The notes under the pieces are model-generated. The model did no database searches and was not told the DNA's origin. It saw nothing but the letters and a program-made list of their open reading frames with translations. A stretch of DNA of 64,000 nt from Sedimentitalea todarodis (GTDB lineage: Bacteria; Pseudomonadota; Alphaproteobacteria; Rhodobacterales; Rhodobacteraceae). The DNA lies in NCBI RefSeq assembly GCF_032595355.1, contig NZ_JASMWN010000020.1, positions 47,083 to 111,082 on the forward strand, given 5' to 3'. The position numbers and the translations under genes are program-made. Position 1 is the stretch's first letter; each line of letters begins with the position of its first letter. Shown one piece after another: positions 16,969 through 26,985 of this stretch.

Positions 16969-19386
16969 TCACGCCGATCTTTGCGCAGGCAAGGCCGGTT
17001 GCACCTCGGTGGGGCAGTACTTGGCGACCAGCTCGTGAATTGACACCTTGCGTAGTGGCTTGGTCATGTAGTGATCCAGACCTGCCGATAGAATGCCATC
17101 GGAGTCGCCGTCCATCGCGTGCGCCGTCAGCGCGATGATAGGCACGCGAACACCGCTTGCCTGTTCGAGCTTGCGAATCTCGCGGGTTGCCTCCTTGCCG
17201 TCCATCTTGGGCATCGAGATGTCCATAAAGATCAGGTCGGGCGCAAAATCAGAATATGCCGCGACGGCTTCGATGCCGTTGTTTGCGATGTGAAGCTCGA
17301 TGTTCAGATCCTTGACCATCTTGCGCAGGACAAGTTGGTTGGTCTTGTTGTCCTCTGCCGCCAGGACCCGCATCAGTCGCGGTCCGGGCGCCTGCCGAGG
17401 CCCCTCTTTGGTTGTGTCAGTATCGGGTACATTCTCTTCGTCGACGGGCGCGGTGACATCCTCATCCTTCGAGAGTGGCGCTGGCTCGGGATTGTCGTCA
17501 GGAACGATATGCAGCCGTCGGCCATCGCCGGCTCCTGACGGCGTCATGGACAGGTGATCGTCTGCCGGATCGGGCCCATGCACGGACACGCTGATAGCAC
17601 CACCCTGCAACTCGGCAAGGACGGCGTATAGATCCTGCCTCGGATGCGGTTTCTGCAACAACCCCTGAAGATGTCGGAATGACGGGTCACTTTGAGCAAA
17701 GCTGGCGTTTGAGCTGAGCAGCAGGAAGGGCACTTCGGACCAACCCTCTTCCCGGATTGCCTCAACCAATTCGAGGCCGTCCATGCCGGGCATGTTGTGA
17801 TCGCTCAGGACCAGATCAATGTCAGCGGACATGCGTTTCAGTGCCTCGGCACCGGAGGCACAGCTGGTTACTTTCAGCCCCAACTGGCTCATCTGTTTTT
17901 CCAGCACGGCACGGTTGATTTCCCGATCATCGACGATCAGCGCGTGACCCAGAGTGTCAGACAACACCGGTGGCCCATCCTCGGACGCTCCTGCTAGCTC
18001 AAGGGCTATGCGGAAGCCAAAGCACGAGCCTTTGCCGTCTTCGCTTTCGACCCAGATATCGCCATTCATCAACTTGATCAGACGCTGGGTGATGGCTAGC
18101 CCAAGCCCGGTTCCCTCGAATTGCCGGTTCTGTTCATCTTCGACCTGATTGAATTCGCCAAAAATGTGATCAACCTTGTCTTCAGGGATACCAATCCCCG
18201 TATCCTCGATCGTGACATGGATTGCACAGCGCGTCTCGCTCTGGTCGGGAACGCCGGTCACCCGGATCAGCACGTGGCCGGATGCCGTGAATTTCAACGC
18301 ATTGCCGACGAGGTTGGTCAGTACCTGACGCATGCGCCCGGGATCGCCAACAAATTGCGTTGGCAGGAACAGGTCATAATCCACCAACAGGGCCAGCCCC
18401 TTTTCGCGTGCGATCGGCTGCAACAGCATCACGACCTCATGAACGCAACGCTCCAGGTCAAACGCTTCCGGGTGGAGTTTCAGCTTGTCTGCCTCGATCT
18501 TGGAGTAGTCCAACACGTCGTTGATGATGACAAGCAATGCCTCGCCCGAACTCTTGATGGTGTTCACATACAGCCGTTGTTCTTCGTCCAGCGGCGTATC
18601 GGTCAGCAGATCGGCCATCCCCACGACGCCATTCATCGGGGTCCGAATTTCGTGGCTCATGTTTGCGAGAAAGGCCGACTTGGCGCGATTGGCCGCCTCT
18701 GCCCGCCGTCTGGCCTTCTTCAACTCCGCCTCATATTCGACGGTCGACGTGATGTTCAATGCCAGGCTGACCACGTCACCGCCTTGCCCGCGCTGGTCGA
18801 TCAGCTTGATGTACTGGTTGTTCCACATGCGCATGATGATCGCTTCCGGATTGGGTTGCAGCCAGCGTTCGGCCATCATCGCGCGCCATTCATCCGGGCG
18901 GCGCTCTCCGGTGTTGACCAACCCTTCATCGGTCAAGAGCTGCAGGATACGCATGTAGTGGATGCCCGGCCCAACCTCCTCGAGCCCATCAAAGGCGTTG
19001 ATGTAGGCAGAGTTGGCGCCGATTAGAATGTCATCCGCGTCAAAGAAGGCAAAGCCGTCCTGAATCGTCTGGATCGAATGCCAGAGGCGACGTTCGGCAA
19101 TTTCGACCTTTTCGTGGGCCACCGAAAGGTCGGATTTCACCTTTGCATTTTCATCGCGAACTGTCGCGACCTCGGCCTGTGTCTCGCCGATCTGCCGCGT
19201 CAGCGCCAGCGCGTGACGACCGAGCTTTCGGTTGGCAGCGGTCAGCTCCGCCTGTTTCAACTCAAGCAAGCGCTCGGCAGCAAGTCGCGACCGCCGTTCG
19301 TTGGCAAGTTTGTTGGCAAGACTCATGCTTGCAGGGCTCCGCAATTGGCCCAGTAGGGGCAATTTTGACCCAGCATCAGCCAACAT
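16969..19386 (-). CDS. Soluble hybrid sensor histidine kinase with two receiver domains
   Basis: The protein is about 805 residues from the ATG at 19386. There is no membrane segment. Order: coiled coil rich in Ala/Glu/Leu (about 25-105), a PAS-like domain (105-220), HisKA with SHEIRTPMNG (phospho-acceptor His245), HATPase with N, G1 (DTGIGI) and G2 (GTGLGL) boxes (320-465), a first receiver (480-595, Asp529 in SDHNMPG), an acidic linker and a second receiver (670-790, Asp722 in FMDISMP, Lys776). It resembles BarA-like hybrid kinases without the sensor membrane part. The ATG at 19326 is an alternative start. No Hpt domain is present, so a separate phosphotransfer protein is expected. Confidence 0.92.
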   Translation of the reverse strand: MLADAGSKLPLLGQLRSPASMSLANKLANERRSRLAAERLLELKQAELTAANRKLGRHALALTRQIGETQAEVATVRDENAKVKSDLSVAHEKVEIAERRLWHSIQTIQDGFAFFDADDILIGANSAYINAFDGLEEVGPGIHYMRILQLLTDEGLVNTGERRPDEWRAMMAERWLQPNPEAIIMRMWNNQYIKLIDQRGQGGDVVSLALNITSTVEYEAELKKARRRAEAANRAKSAFLANMSHEIRTPMNGVVGMADLLTDTPLDEEQRLYVNTIKSSGEALLVIINDVLDYSKIEADKLKLHPEAFDLERCVHEVVMLLQPIAREKGLALLVDYDLFLPTQFVGDPGRMRQVLTNLVGNALKFTASGHVLIRVTGVPDQSETRCAIHVTIEDTGIGIPEDKVDHIFGEFNQVEDEQNRQFEGTGLGLAITQRLIKLMNGDIWVESEDGKGSCFGFRIALELAGASEDGPPVLSDTLGHALIVDDREINRAVLEKQMSQLGLKVTSCASGAEALKRMSADIDLVLSDHNMPGMDGLELVEAIREEGWSEVPFLLLSSNASFAQSDPSFRHLQGLLQKPHPRQDLYAVLAELQGGAISVSVHGPDPADDHLSMTPSGAGDGRRLHIVPDDNPEPAPLSKDEDVTAPVDEENVPDTDTTKEGPRQAPGPRLMRVLAAEDNKTNQLVLRKMVKDLNIELHIANNGIEAVAAYSDFAPDLIFMDISMPKMDGKEATREIRKLEQASGVRVPIIALTAHAMDGDSDGILSAGLDHYMTKPLRKVSIHELVAKYCPTEVQPALPAQRSA

Positions 19387-19479
19387 GGTGAACAAGTCTT
19401 TAAGGTGTGCAACTTCCGGGGAATCGTTGCCAGCATCGCGGTGGGCATGGCACCCTGTGGAAAACAACGGGAGCTCATC
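19387..19479. promoter_or_regulatory. Divergent promoter region, hybrid kinase / alpha-2-macroglobulin
   Basis: The 93 bp between two divergent starts must hold promoters for both genes. GGGAG ten nt before 19480 is the ribosome site of the macroglobulin gene. I could not assign -35/-10 boxes with confidence. Confidence 0.45.
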
Positions 19480-22400
19480 ATGCAGTATCTGCGGCACTGG
19501 TTCGGAATTGCGCTGGTACTCTGGCTTGGTGCCACGACACTCGGGTACGCGCAGCAGGCGATCCCCGACTTCAGGTATATCGCCACACAGGACATGGATT
19601 TCTACGGGGCCGATCTTGACCCTCTGTTTGACACCGATCTGCAGAGTTGCGTGCGCGCCTGTTCCGCCCAGAGCAATTGCGCGGCATTCACGTTCAACGC
19701 CCGATCGAATGCCTGCTTTCCCAAACGCCAGGTCAGCGAGCAAAAGCCATATCAGGGTGCGATTTCGGCAGTCCGCGTTCCTGTTGACCCGTCCCTACCT
19801 GACCGGGCCGTGGCCCGGCGCGCGGCCTTGCCGTTTCTTGGCGACGACAACTGGACGCAGGCACGCGTTCAGGGTCGCACACTCGGCCTGCAAAACCCGG
19901 CAGGCGGGCAGGACGCGACGTCCTTGCTTGATGCGGCGCAGGCGCGCGTGGCCGAGGGCAAGACTGGCCAGGCCGCAAAGCTCACAGCCATGGCGGTGTC
20001 CCTCACTGATCGTGGCGACCTCTGGACCGACTATGCCCGCCTGCTGCTTGGGGTCAAAACCGATAAGTCACGCGATGCCCGGGCCCTTGCCAACCGCGCC
20101 CTCGCCGCCGCCCTGAACGGGTATCTGAGGACACCCGACAACGCCGGGCAGGTCCGCGCACTTCTGGTGCTGTCTGATGCATTGGACCGATCCGGCCGAG
20201 GGCACGACATGATCCCGACGCTCAGACTGGCACAAGGCCTTCAACCGGGTGACGAGGTCGTCGCTGCGCTGGATCGAGCCATCGCCCAATATGGATTTCG
20301 CATCACCGACAGCACCGTTGAAAGCGATTCGGCCAGCCCGCGCATCTGCGCCCAGTTCTCCGAACCCCTGGCGGGCGCAGGGGTCGATTACGAGCCATTC
20401 GTACGTCTGCCACAGCCGGGTCTGGTGGTGCAGGCTGACGACACTCAACTTTGCATCGGCGGGGTCGAACATGGTGTGCGCTATCGCGTAACCTTTCGCG
20501 CGGGCCTGCCCGCAGCCAGTGGCGAGACTCTGTTCAAGGATGTCGAGCTGACCCAATATGTGCGCGACCGCGAGCCATCTGTCCGCTTTCCGGGGCGCAC
20601 CTATGTGCTACCCAAAACAGCGGACGCCGCGCTGCCGGTCGAAACCGTGAACATCGGCACTCTCGATTTGCGGTTACGCCGGATCAGCGACCGTAACCTG
20701 TTGCGCGCGGTGCAGGACGGCTACTTCGGACGGCCCCTGTCGCAGTGGCAGGAACAGACCTTTGCCAGTGATATTGCCGAAGATGTCTGGGCCGGTACTG
20801 CCGATGTCGGCAACACGCTCAATCAGGATATGACCACCCGGCTGCCGCTGGACAATGCGATTGCCGGTCAACCCGCCGGCATCTTCGCGCTCTCCGCACG
20901 GGTTCCGGGGGCCGACCCCTATGACGATCCGGGCGCGACGCAATGGTTCGTGCTATCCGATCTGGGGATCAGCAGCCTGTCGGGTACGGATGGGCTGCAC
21001 ATAACCCTGCGGGGCCTGTCGGATGCAGGGCCACGCCCGGATGTCGAAGTGATGCTGATCTCGCGCGCCAATGCGGTCTTGGCTCGCAAGACGACGGATG
21101 CACAGGGGTATGCCCATTTTGACGTGGGCCTGACACGCGGCACTGGCGGCACTGCCCCTGCCCTGATCTTCGCCCAAGGTGGCGCAGGGGATATCGGGTT
21201 CCTGTCCCTGACCGATCCGGCCTTTGATCTGTCAGATCGGGGGGTAGAGGGTCGCGCGCCTGCGGGCCCCATCGATGTCTTTCTTGCCACCGATCGTGGT
21301 GCCTATCGCGCGGGCGAAACCATTCATGTCACGGCTCTCGCTCGCGATGCAGCGGCGAAGGCGATTGACGATCTGCCGCTGACCCTGATCCTGTCCCGTC
21401 CCGATGGCGTGGAATATGCGCGCCGCCTGTCCGATGGCGGCGTCGCGGGGGGCCATGTGTTTTCCCTGCCGGTTGCCTTGGACGCCCCGCGCGGCACATG
21501 GCAAGTTGACATCAAGACCGACCTCAACGGCCCCGCGCTGGCCAGCCAACCGGTACTGGTCGAGGATTTTCTGCCGGAACGAATCGATTTCGACCTCGCG
21601 CTGTCCCCCTCGCCGTTGCGTGCAGGGGAAACCCCGCTCTTGCAGATTGACGCACGCTATCTGTTTGGCGCGCCGGGCTCCGATCTGACAATCGAGGGCC
21701 AGGCGACCTTGCGCGCAACCTCGCGGGTACAGGCATGGCCTGGTTATCGCTTTGGCCGTCACGATGACCGGGGCGAGCCCGCAAGCAGCTTCTTTGGCAA
21801 CCAGCGGACCAATGCGCAGGGCGCAGCCTTGGTTGAACTGGACCTGCCGGAGTTGCCGTCAAGCACTCAGCCATTTGAATTCACGGTGACAACCCGACTT
21901 GCCGATGGGGCAGCGCGCCCGGTCGAGCGGCAGATCACTTCTCCCGTCCGACCGGACAGCGCGTTCATCGGGATCAAGCCTTTGTTCGAAGACGTTGTGT
22001 CCGAAGGCACCGAGGCGGCATTCGACGTAATCGGCCTGACCCCGGAGCTGACCCCCACTCCGATGAATGTGCGCTGGACCCTGAATCGGATCGAAACCCG
22101 CTATCAGTGGTATCAACTCTATGGCAATTGGAACTGGGAGCCGACGACCCGCCGCACCCGCATCGCCACCGGCGATGTGATGCTCGACGGATCAGTCACT
22201 CTGTCGGAACCCGTGGAATGGGGTGAATACGAACTGGTTGTCGAACGACTCGATGGCCCCTATGCCGCCGCGTCGGTCGATTTCTATGCCGGCTGGTACG
22301 CGTCTGCGGATGCAGCCACGACGCCGGATCGTCTGGACCTCTCACTGGATCAGGACAGCTATCGCCCCGGCGACACGGCGCACCTGCGGATCGTGCCGCG

Positions 22401-24918
22401 CGCGGCTGGCACGGCGTTGATCACGGTGATGTCCAACCACTTGATCCACCGGCAGGCGGTCGAGATTGAGGCCGGTGAAACCGTCATTCCCCTGACCGTC
22501 ACCAAGGACTGGGGCACAGGCGCATATGTGAGCGCCACAGTCCTGCGCCCGATGGATGTCTCCGCCGGGCGAAACCCTGCCCGCGCGATCGGGCTTGTCC
22601 ATGCCAGCATCGAACCCGTGGGGAAGGTTCTGGATGTCGCCATCGACGTTCCGGAAACTACCGACCCGCGCCAGACACACCGAACCCGCGTCACGGTTGA
22701 CGGGGCCGAGCCCGACCAAGAGGTCTGGCTGACACTTGCGGCGGTCGATCTCGGCATTCTCAACCTGACCGGTTTTAAGAGTCCCGATCCAGAGGGGTAC
22801 TACTTTGGCCAACGTCAATTGGGCGTTGAACTGCGCGATGTCTACGGTCGCCTGATCGATGGCATGAACGGCGCGCTTGGAATGGTCCGGTCAGGTGGTG
22901 ACAGCGGCGCGGGGCTGCGCATGCAATCGCCACCGCCGACACAAGAACTGATGGCGGCGTTCTCGGGCCCGGTCCGGGTCGGGCCAAACGGCGAGGCCTT
23001 TGTCAATCTCGACCTGCCCGCGTTCAATGGCACCGTGCGGCTGATGGCGATCGCCTGGTCAGACCGGGCCATCGGCCAGGCCGAAGCCGACATGCTGGTG
23101 CGTGATCCCGTGGTTGTCACCGCCACCCTTCCCAACTTCCTCGCGCCCGGCGACAACAGCCGCATTCGCCTTGACGTCGTGCATGCGGATGGCCCTGCCG
23201 GTGACATGCGCCTTGTGCTGGAGCCGCGCGGGTCCGGTTTGGAACTGGGCAACAGTCCGGGCGACTTTACGCTCGCCCGAGGCGGAAAGGCCGGTTTTCA
23301 CGTGCCGGTCACGGCACTTGCGGTCGGCGACCCCACGTTCGATGTCGTCCTGACCACGCCCGACGGGCGCGAACTGCGCCAGAGCCTGACGCTGCCGGTA
23401 CGCTCCAACGATCCGGTCACCGCGCAAACGCGGCGCTTTGCGCTCGCCGCCGGGCAAAGCTTTGACTTCACCCAAGATGTCTTTGCCAATCTGCGCGCGG
23501 GCACCGGCAAGGCAATATTGTCCGCCGGGCCACTGGCCCGCTTTGATGCACCCGGGCTGCTGGCGACGCTGGATGGTTATCCCTATGGATGCACCGAACA
23601 GATCACATCGCAAGCGCTCCCACTGCTCTATATGTCCTCGGTCGCCGAGGCCGTCGGGTTGGGCAATGGGCCGGCCGTCGATGCCCGGATCAAAGCCGCC
23701 ATCGCGCGGATTCTGACACGGCAGAGCAGCAATGGCGCCTTTGGGCTGTGGCGCGCCGACTCCGGGGATTTCTGGCTTGATGCCTATGTGTCCGATTTCC
23801 TCAGCCGCGCCCGCGCCACCGGCCATTCAGTGCCCGACCGGGCGTTCCAGCTGGCGATCGACAACCTGCGCAATCGCATTAACTATGCGCCGGATTTCGA
23901 AACAGGTGGCCAGGACATCGCCTATGCCCTGATGGTGCTTGCACGCGAAGGTCTCGCCACGATGGGTGACCTGAGGTACTATGCCGACGTCAAGGCCGAC
24001 GCATTTGCGACGCCGCTGGCCGCCGCGCAATTGGGGGCGGCGCTGGCCTACTATGGCGATCAGCCACGTGCGGATGCGATGTTTGCGCGCGCCGCGCGAA
24101 AAGCCGAGACGCGGCAGACCAATCCGCTGCTCTGGCGCGCCGACTATGGCACCGGTCTGCGCGATGCCGCAGGCGTTCTCGCGCTCACAGCAGAGGCCGG
24201 GAGTGATGCTGTCAACATCTCGGACCTTACGCAGCGGATCACAGGCGGCGATGCACCGTTGTCCACACAAGAGGCCGCGTGGTCCCTGCTTGCGGCACAG
24301 GCGCTGATTTCATCGCCCGAACAGTCCGGCCTGCGCGTCAACGATGTGCCAGTGACAGGCCCGTTCGTGCAAGTGCTGAACGCGGACAGGCCGCAGCCGG
24401 ACATGACAATCACCTCCGCCACCGGGCGCGATACCGATATCACCCTGACCACGCTTGGTGTGGCCGAAACCCCACCACCCGCAGGTGGCACCGGCTATGC
24501 CATCACCCGCAGCTACTACACCATGGAGGGGGCACCGATCGAACGACGCAGCCTGTCGGTCAGCGACCGGTTTGTGACGGTTCTCCGCGTCACCCCGTTC
24601 GAGGAGTCGGCGGCCCGGTTGATGATCAATGATCCGTTGCCTGCCGGAATCGAGATCGACAATCCCAGCCTGCTGCGTTCGGGTGATGTGGCGGCGCTTG
24701 ACTGGCTGACGCTGTCCGAGGCCGCACATGCCGAGTTCCGCAGCGATCGTTTCCTCGCCGCCGTCGACATGCGTACAACCGAAACCGTCACGCTGGCCTA
24801 CGTGGCACGTGCGGTCACCCCGGGCAACTTTCAACACCCGGCAGCATCTGTCGAAGACATGTACCGCCCCCGGTTCCGCGCCCGCACCGCCACCGGTCGG
24901 ATGACCGTCACCAGATGA
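19480..24918 (+). CDS. Alpha-2-macroglobulin family protein with N-terminal PAN/apple-like domain
   Basis: The protein is about 1812 residues, with a signal peptide (MQYLRHWFGIALVLWLGATT, ending near YAQQ) and no lipobox. Residues ~45-85 form a small cysteine-rich PAN/apple-type module (CVRACSAQSNCAAFTF). The macroglobulin MG domains follow, including the bait-region zone. The thioester motif is intact: GCTEQ with Cys1371 and Gln1374, as in bacterial A2Ms (YfhM type) that trap proteases in the periplasm. A terpenoid-toroid-like helical region follows. Its stop overlaps the pbpC ATG (ATGA), the classic A2M-PBP1C partnership. GGGAG lies 10 nt before the ATG. Confidence 0.93.
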   Translation: MQYLRHWFGIALVLWLGATTLGYAQQAIPDFRYIATQDMDFYGADLDPLFDTDLQSCVRACSAQSNCAAFTFNARSNACFPKRQVSEQKPYQGAISAVRVPVDPSLPDRAVARRAALPFLGDDNWTQARVQGRTLGLQNPAGGQDATSLLDAAQARVAEGKTGQAAKLTAMAVSLTDRGDLWTDYARLLLGVKTDKSRDARALANRALAAALNGYLRTPDNAGQVRALLVLSDALDRSGRGHDMIPTLRLAQGLQPGDEVVAALDRAIAQYGFRITDSTVESDSASPRICAQFSEPLAGAGVDYEPFVRLPQPGLVVQADDTQLCIGGVEHGVRYRVTFRAGLPAASGETLFKDVELTQYVRDREPSVRFPGRTYVLPKTADAALPVETVNIGTLDLRLRRISDRNLLRAVQDGYFGRPLSQWQEQTFASDIAEDVWAGTADVGNTLNQDMTTRLPLDNAIAGQPAGIFALSARVPGADPYDDPGATQWFVLSDLGISSLSGTDGLHITLRGLSDAGPRPDVEVMLISRANAVLARKTTDAQGYAHFDVGLTRGTGGTAPALIFAQGGAGDIGFLSLTDPAFDLSDRGVEGRAPAGPIDVFLATDRGAYRAGETIHVTALARDAAAKAIDDLPLTLILSRPDGVEYARRLSDGGVAGGHVFSLPVALDAPRGTWQVDIKTDLNGPALASQPVLVEDFLPERIDFDLALSPSPLRAGETPLLQIDARYLFGAPGSDLTIEGQATLRATSRVQAWPGYRFGRHDDRGEPASSFFGNQRTNAQGAALVELDLPELPSSTQPFEFTVTTRLADGAARPVERQITSPVRPDSAFIGIKPLFEDVVSEGTEAAFDVIGLTPELTPTPMNVRWTLNRIETRYQWYQLYGNWNWEPTTRRTRIATGDVMLDGSVTLSEPVEWGEYELVVERLDGPYAAASVDFYAGWYASADAATTPDRLDLSLDQDSYRPGDTAHLRIVPRAAGTALITVMSNHLIHRQAVEIEAGETVIPLTVTKDWGTGAYVSATVLRPMDVSAGRNPARAIGLVHASIEPVGKVLDVAIDVPETTDPRQTHRTRVTVDGAEPDQEVWLTLAAVDLGILNLTGFKSPDPEGYYFGQRQLGVELRDVYGRLIDGMNGALGMVRSGGDSGAGLRMQSPPPTQELMAAFSGPVRVGPNGEAFVNLDLPAFNGTVRLMAIAWSDRAIGQAEADMLVRDPVVVTATLPNFLAPGDNSRIRLDVVHADGPAGDMRLVLEPRGSGLELGNSPGDFTLARGGKAGFHVPVTALAVGDPTFDVVLTTPDGRELRQSLTLPVRSNDPVTAQTRRFALAAGQSFDFTQDVFANLRAGTGKAILSAGPLARFDAPGLLATLDGYPYGCTEQITSQALPLLYMSSVAEAVGLGNGPAVDARIKAAIARILTRQSSNGAFGLWRADSGDFWLDAYVSDFLSRARATGHSVPDRAFQLAIDNLRNRINYAPDFETGGQDIAYALMVLAREGLATMGDLRYYADVKADAFATPLAAAQLGAALAYYGDQPRADAMFARAARKAETRQTNPLLWRADYGTGLRDAAGVLALTAEAGSDAVNISDLTQRITGGDAPLSTQEAAWSLLAAQALISSPEQSGLRVNDVPVTGPFVQVLNADRPQPDMTITSATGRDTDITLTTLGVAETPPPAGGTGYAITRSYYTMEGAPIERRSLSVSDRFVTVLRVTPFEESAARLMINDPLPAGIEIDNPSLLRSGDVAALDWLTLSEAAHAEFRSDRFLAAVDMRTTETVTLAYVARAVTPGNFQHPAASVEDMYRPRFRARTATGRMTVTR

Positions 24919-26957
24919 GACGAACCGCCCTCATCACTCTTGTAGCGCTGCTTTTGGCCGCCGCTGCCCTGCGCGACAGGGTTGATGCGTGGATAGATGC
25001 CGCAGATCTGCCGCCAACGCTGGCGGAAACCTCGGTTGAAGTCCGGGATCGCGACGCTAACCTGCTTCGGGCCTACACGGTGGGGGATGGCATCTGGCGC
25101 CTCGCGCCGACGCTGGCGACGGTGGATGACGCCTATCTCGAGATGCTCATCCGCTACGAGGACAAGCGCTTCTGGCAGCACCCCGGCATTGATCCGCTGG
25201 CCATGCTGCGCGCGGCTGCTCAGGCGCTCTGGCATGGGCGGGCTGTCTCGGGCGGATCGACCCTGACGATGCAGGTCGCGCGGCTGATCGAAGACGGCAG
25301 CACCGGCAGATGGGCGGGCAAGCTGCGTCAAATCCGTCTGGCGATGGCACTGGAACGGCATTTGACCAAGGTTCAGATCCTGACGCTCTACCTGACCCAT
25401 GCGCCCTATGGTGGCAACCTGGAAGGCATCCGGGCCGCAGCGCTCGCCTGGCTCGGCAAGGAACCATACCGCCTGACACCCGCAGAGGCCGCGCTGCTGG
25501 TGGCCTTGCCTCAATCGCCGGAAACCCGCAGACCGGATCGGCACCCGGAGCAAGCGAAGGCTGCGCGCAACCGGGTTCTGGCCCGCTTGGCGGTGGCCGG
25601 AGTCGTTCCGCAGGATCAGGCGCACTCGGCGCAACAGGCCCGCATTCCGCAGCATCTCCGCCCGTTTCCACAGCTTGCTGCACATCTGTCGGATCGGGCG
25701 CGACGTTCGGCACCGGACAAGCAACGCCACGATTTGACGATTGATGCCCGGCTTCAGGCGTCGCTGGAACCGATCCTCGCCGAAGCCGCGCAACAGGCCG
25801 GGCCGCGCCTCTCGGCGGCGCTGATCGTCGCCGATCATCAGACCGGAGACATCCTCGCCTCAATCGGATCCCCCGCCTACGGCAATGCACAGGGACAGCA
25901 AGGGTTCGTCGATATGACACAGGCCATCCGCTCGCCGGGATCGACGCTCAAACCGCTGATCTACGGGCTGGCCTTTGAGCAGGGGCTCGTGCATCCCGAA
26001 ACCCTGATCCATGACGGGCCGGTGCAGTTCGGTCGCTACGCCCCGCGCAATTTCGACGGGCAGTTCCGAGGCGACATCCGGGTGCGCGAAGCGCTGCAGA
26101 AATCATTGAACACCCCGGTGATCAAACTGACAAATGAACTGGGCCCCGCGCGGATCATGGCCGGGCTTTCGCGAGCGGGAGCAGATGCGCGGCTGCCGGG
26201 CGGCGCACCCGGGCTGGCGATTGCCCTTGGCGGCGTGGGTATCAACCTTGAGGATCTCGTCCAACTCTATGCCGCACTTGCACAGGGCGGGCATGGTCCG
26301 GGCCTGCGCACGCGGCTGCATGAACTGGCTCCGCTTACCGATCGTACACTCTCGGACGTGGCCGCGTGGCAGGTGGGCGATATCCTGTCGGGGCTTGCCC
26401 CCCCACCCGGTGCACCACGCGGCGTGATTGCCTACAAGACCGGCACGTCCTATGGGCACCGCGATGCCTGGGCCATCGGCTATGATGGGCAGCATGTCAT
26501 CGGCGTATGGCTGGGGCGTGCCGATGGTACGCCCGTTCCCGGCGCGTTCGGAGGCGACCTCGCGGCACCGCTGCTGTTTCGTGCCTTTGGGCGGCTCAAG
26601 CCTGACCTTGCACCCTTGCCCCCGCCGCCACCTGCAACGCTCATCATGGGGGCCGCCGGTTTGCCGCAACCGCTCCAGCGCTTCCGTCCGCGCAGCAATC
26701 GATTCACCGACACCCACGACGCACCAAAGCTGCTCTTCCCGCCGGATGGTGCCATTCTGGACAGGGCCGGGGAAACTGTTACGCTCAAGGTTCGTGGCGG
26801 GCGGGCGCCCTATCTGGTGCTGGCCAATGGTCAGCCTGTGGCCAAAGGGCATCGCCGAAGCGAATTCGATATTCCCAACCCCGGCACCGGATATTCCACG
26901 CTGGTTGTCGTCGATGGGGCCGGCCAGTCCGACCGGGTTACGGTTCGGATGGATTAG
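24915..26957 (+). CDS. pbpC: Penicillin-binding protein 1C
   Basis: This 680-residue bifunctional class A PBP has an N-terminal membrane anchor. The glycosyltransferase GT51 domain (60-230) has the catalytic YEDKRFW (Glu82) and GGSTLTMQ motifs. The transpeptidase domain has the active-site SxxK (Ser343-Thr-Leu-Lys346), SLN (397-399) and KTG (508-510). The C-terminal ~90 residues form the BiPBP_C domain. It builds peptidoglycan; paired with the overlapping macroglobulin it is thought to repair the wall after attack, an inference from E. coli YfhM-PBP1C. Start overlaps the previous stop by 4 nt. Confidence 0.95.
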   Translation: MRRTALITLVALLLAAAALRDRVDAWIDAADLPPTLAETSVEVRDRDANLLRAYTVGDGIWRLAPTLATVDDAYLEMLIRYEDKRFWQHPGIDPLAMLRAAAQALWHGRAVSGGSTLTMQVARLIEDGSTGRWAGKLRQIRLAMALERHLTKVQILTLYLTHAPYGGNLEGIRAAALAWLGKEPYRLTPAEAALLVALPQSPETRRPDRHPEQAKAARNRVLARLAVAGVVPQDQAHSAQQARIPQHLRPFPQLAAHLSDRARRSAPDKQRHDLTIDARLQASLEPILAEAAQQAGPRLSAALIVADHQTGDILASIGSPAYGNAQGQQGFVDMTQAIRSPGSTLKPLIYGLAFEQGLVHPETLIHDGPVQFGRYAPRNFDGQFRGDIRVREALQKSLNTPVIKLTNELGPARIMAGLSRAGADARLPGGAPGLAIALGGVGINLEDLVQLYAALAQGGHGPGLRTRLHELAPLTDRTLSDVAAWQVGDILSGLAPPPGAPRGVIAYKTGTSYGHRDAWAIGYDGQHVIGVWLGRADGTPVPGAFGGDLAAPLLFRAFGRLKPDLAPLPPPPPATLIMGAAGLPQPLQRFRPRSNRFTDTHDAPKLLFPPDGAILDRAGETVTLKVRGGRAPYLVLANGQPVAKGHRRSEFDIPNPGTGYSTLVVVDGAGQSDRVTVRMD

Positions 26958-26985
26958 AACGCTGACAAACTGGGAGGATACAAAC

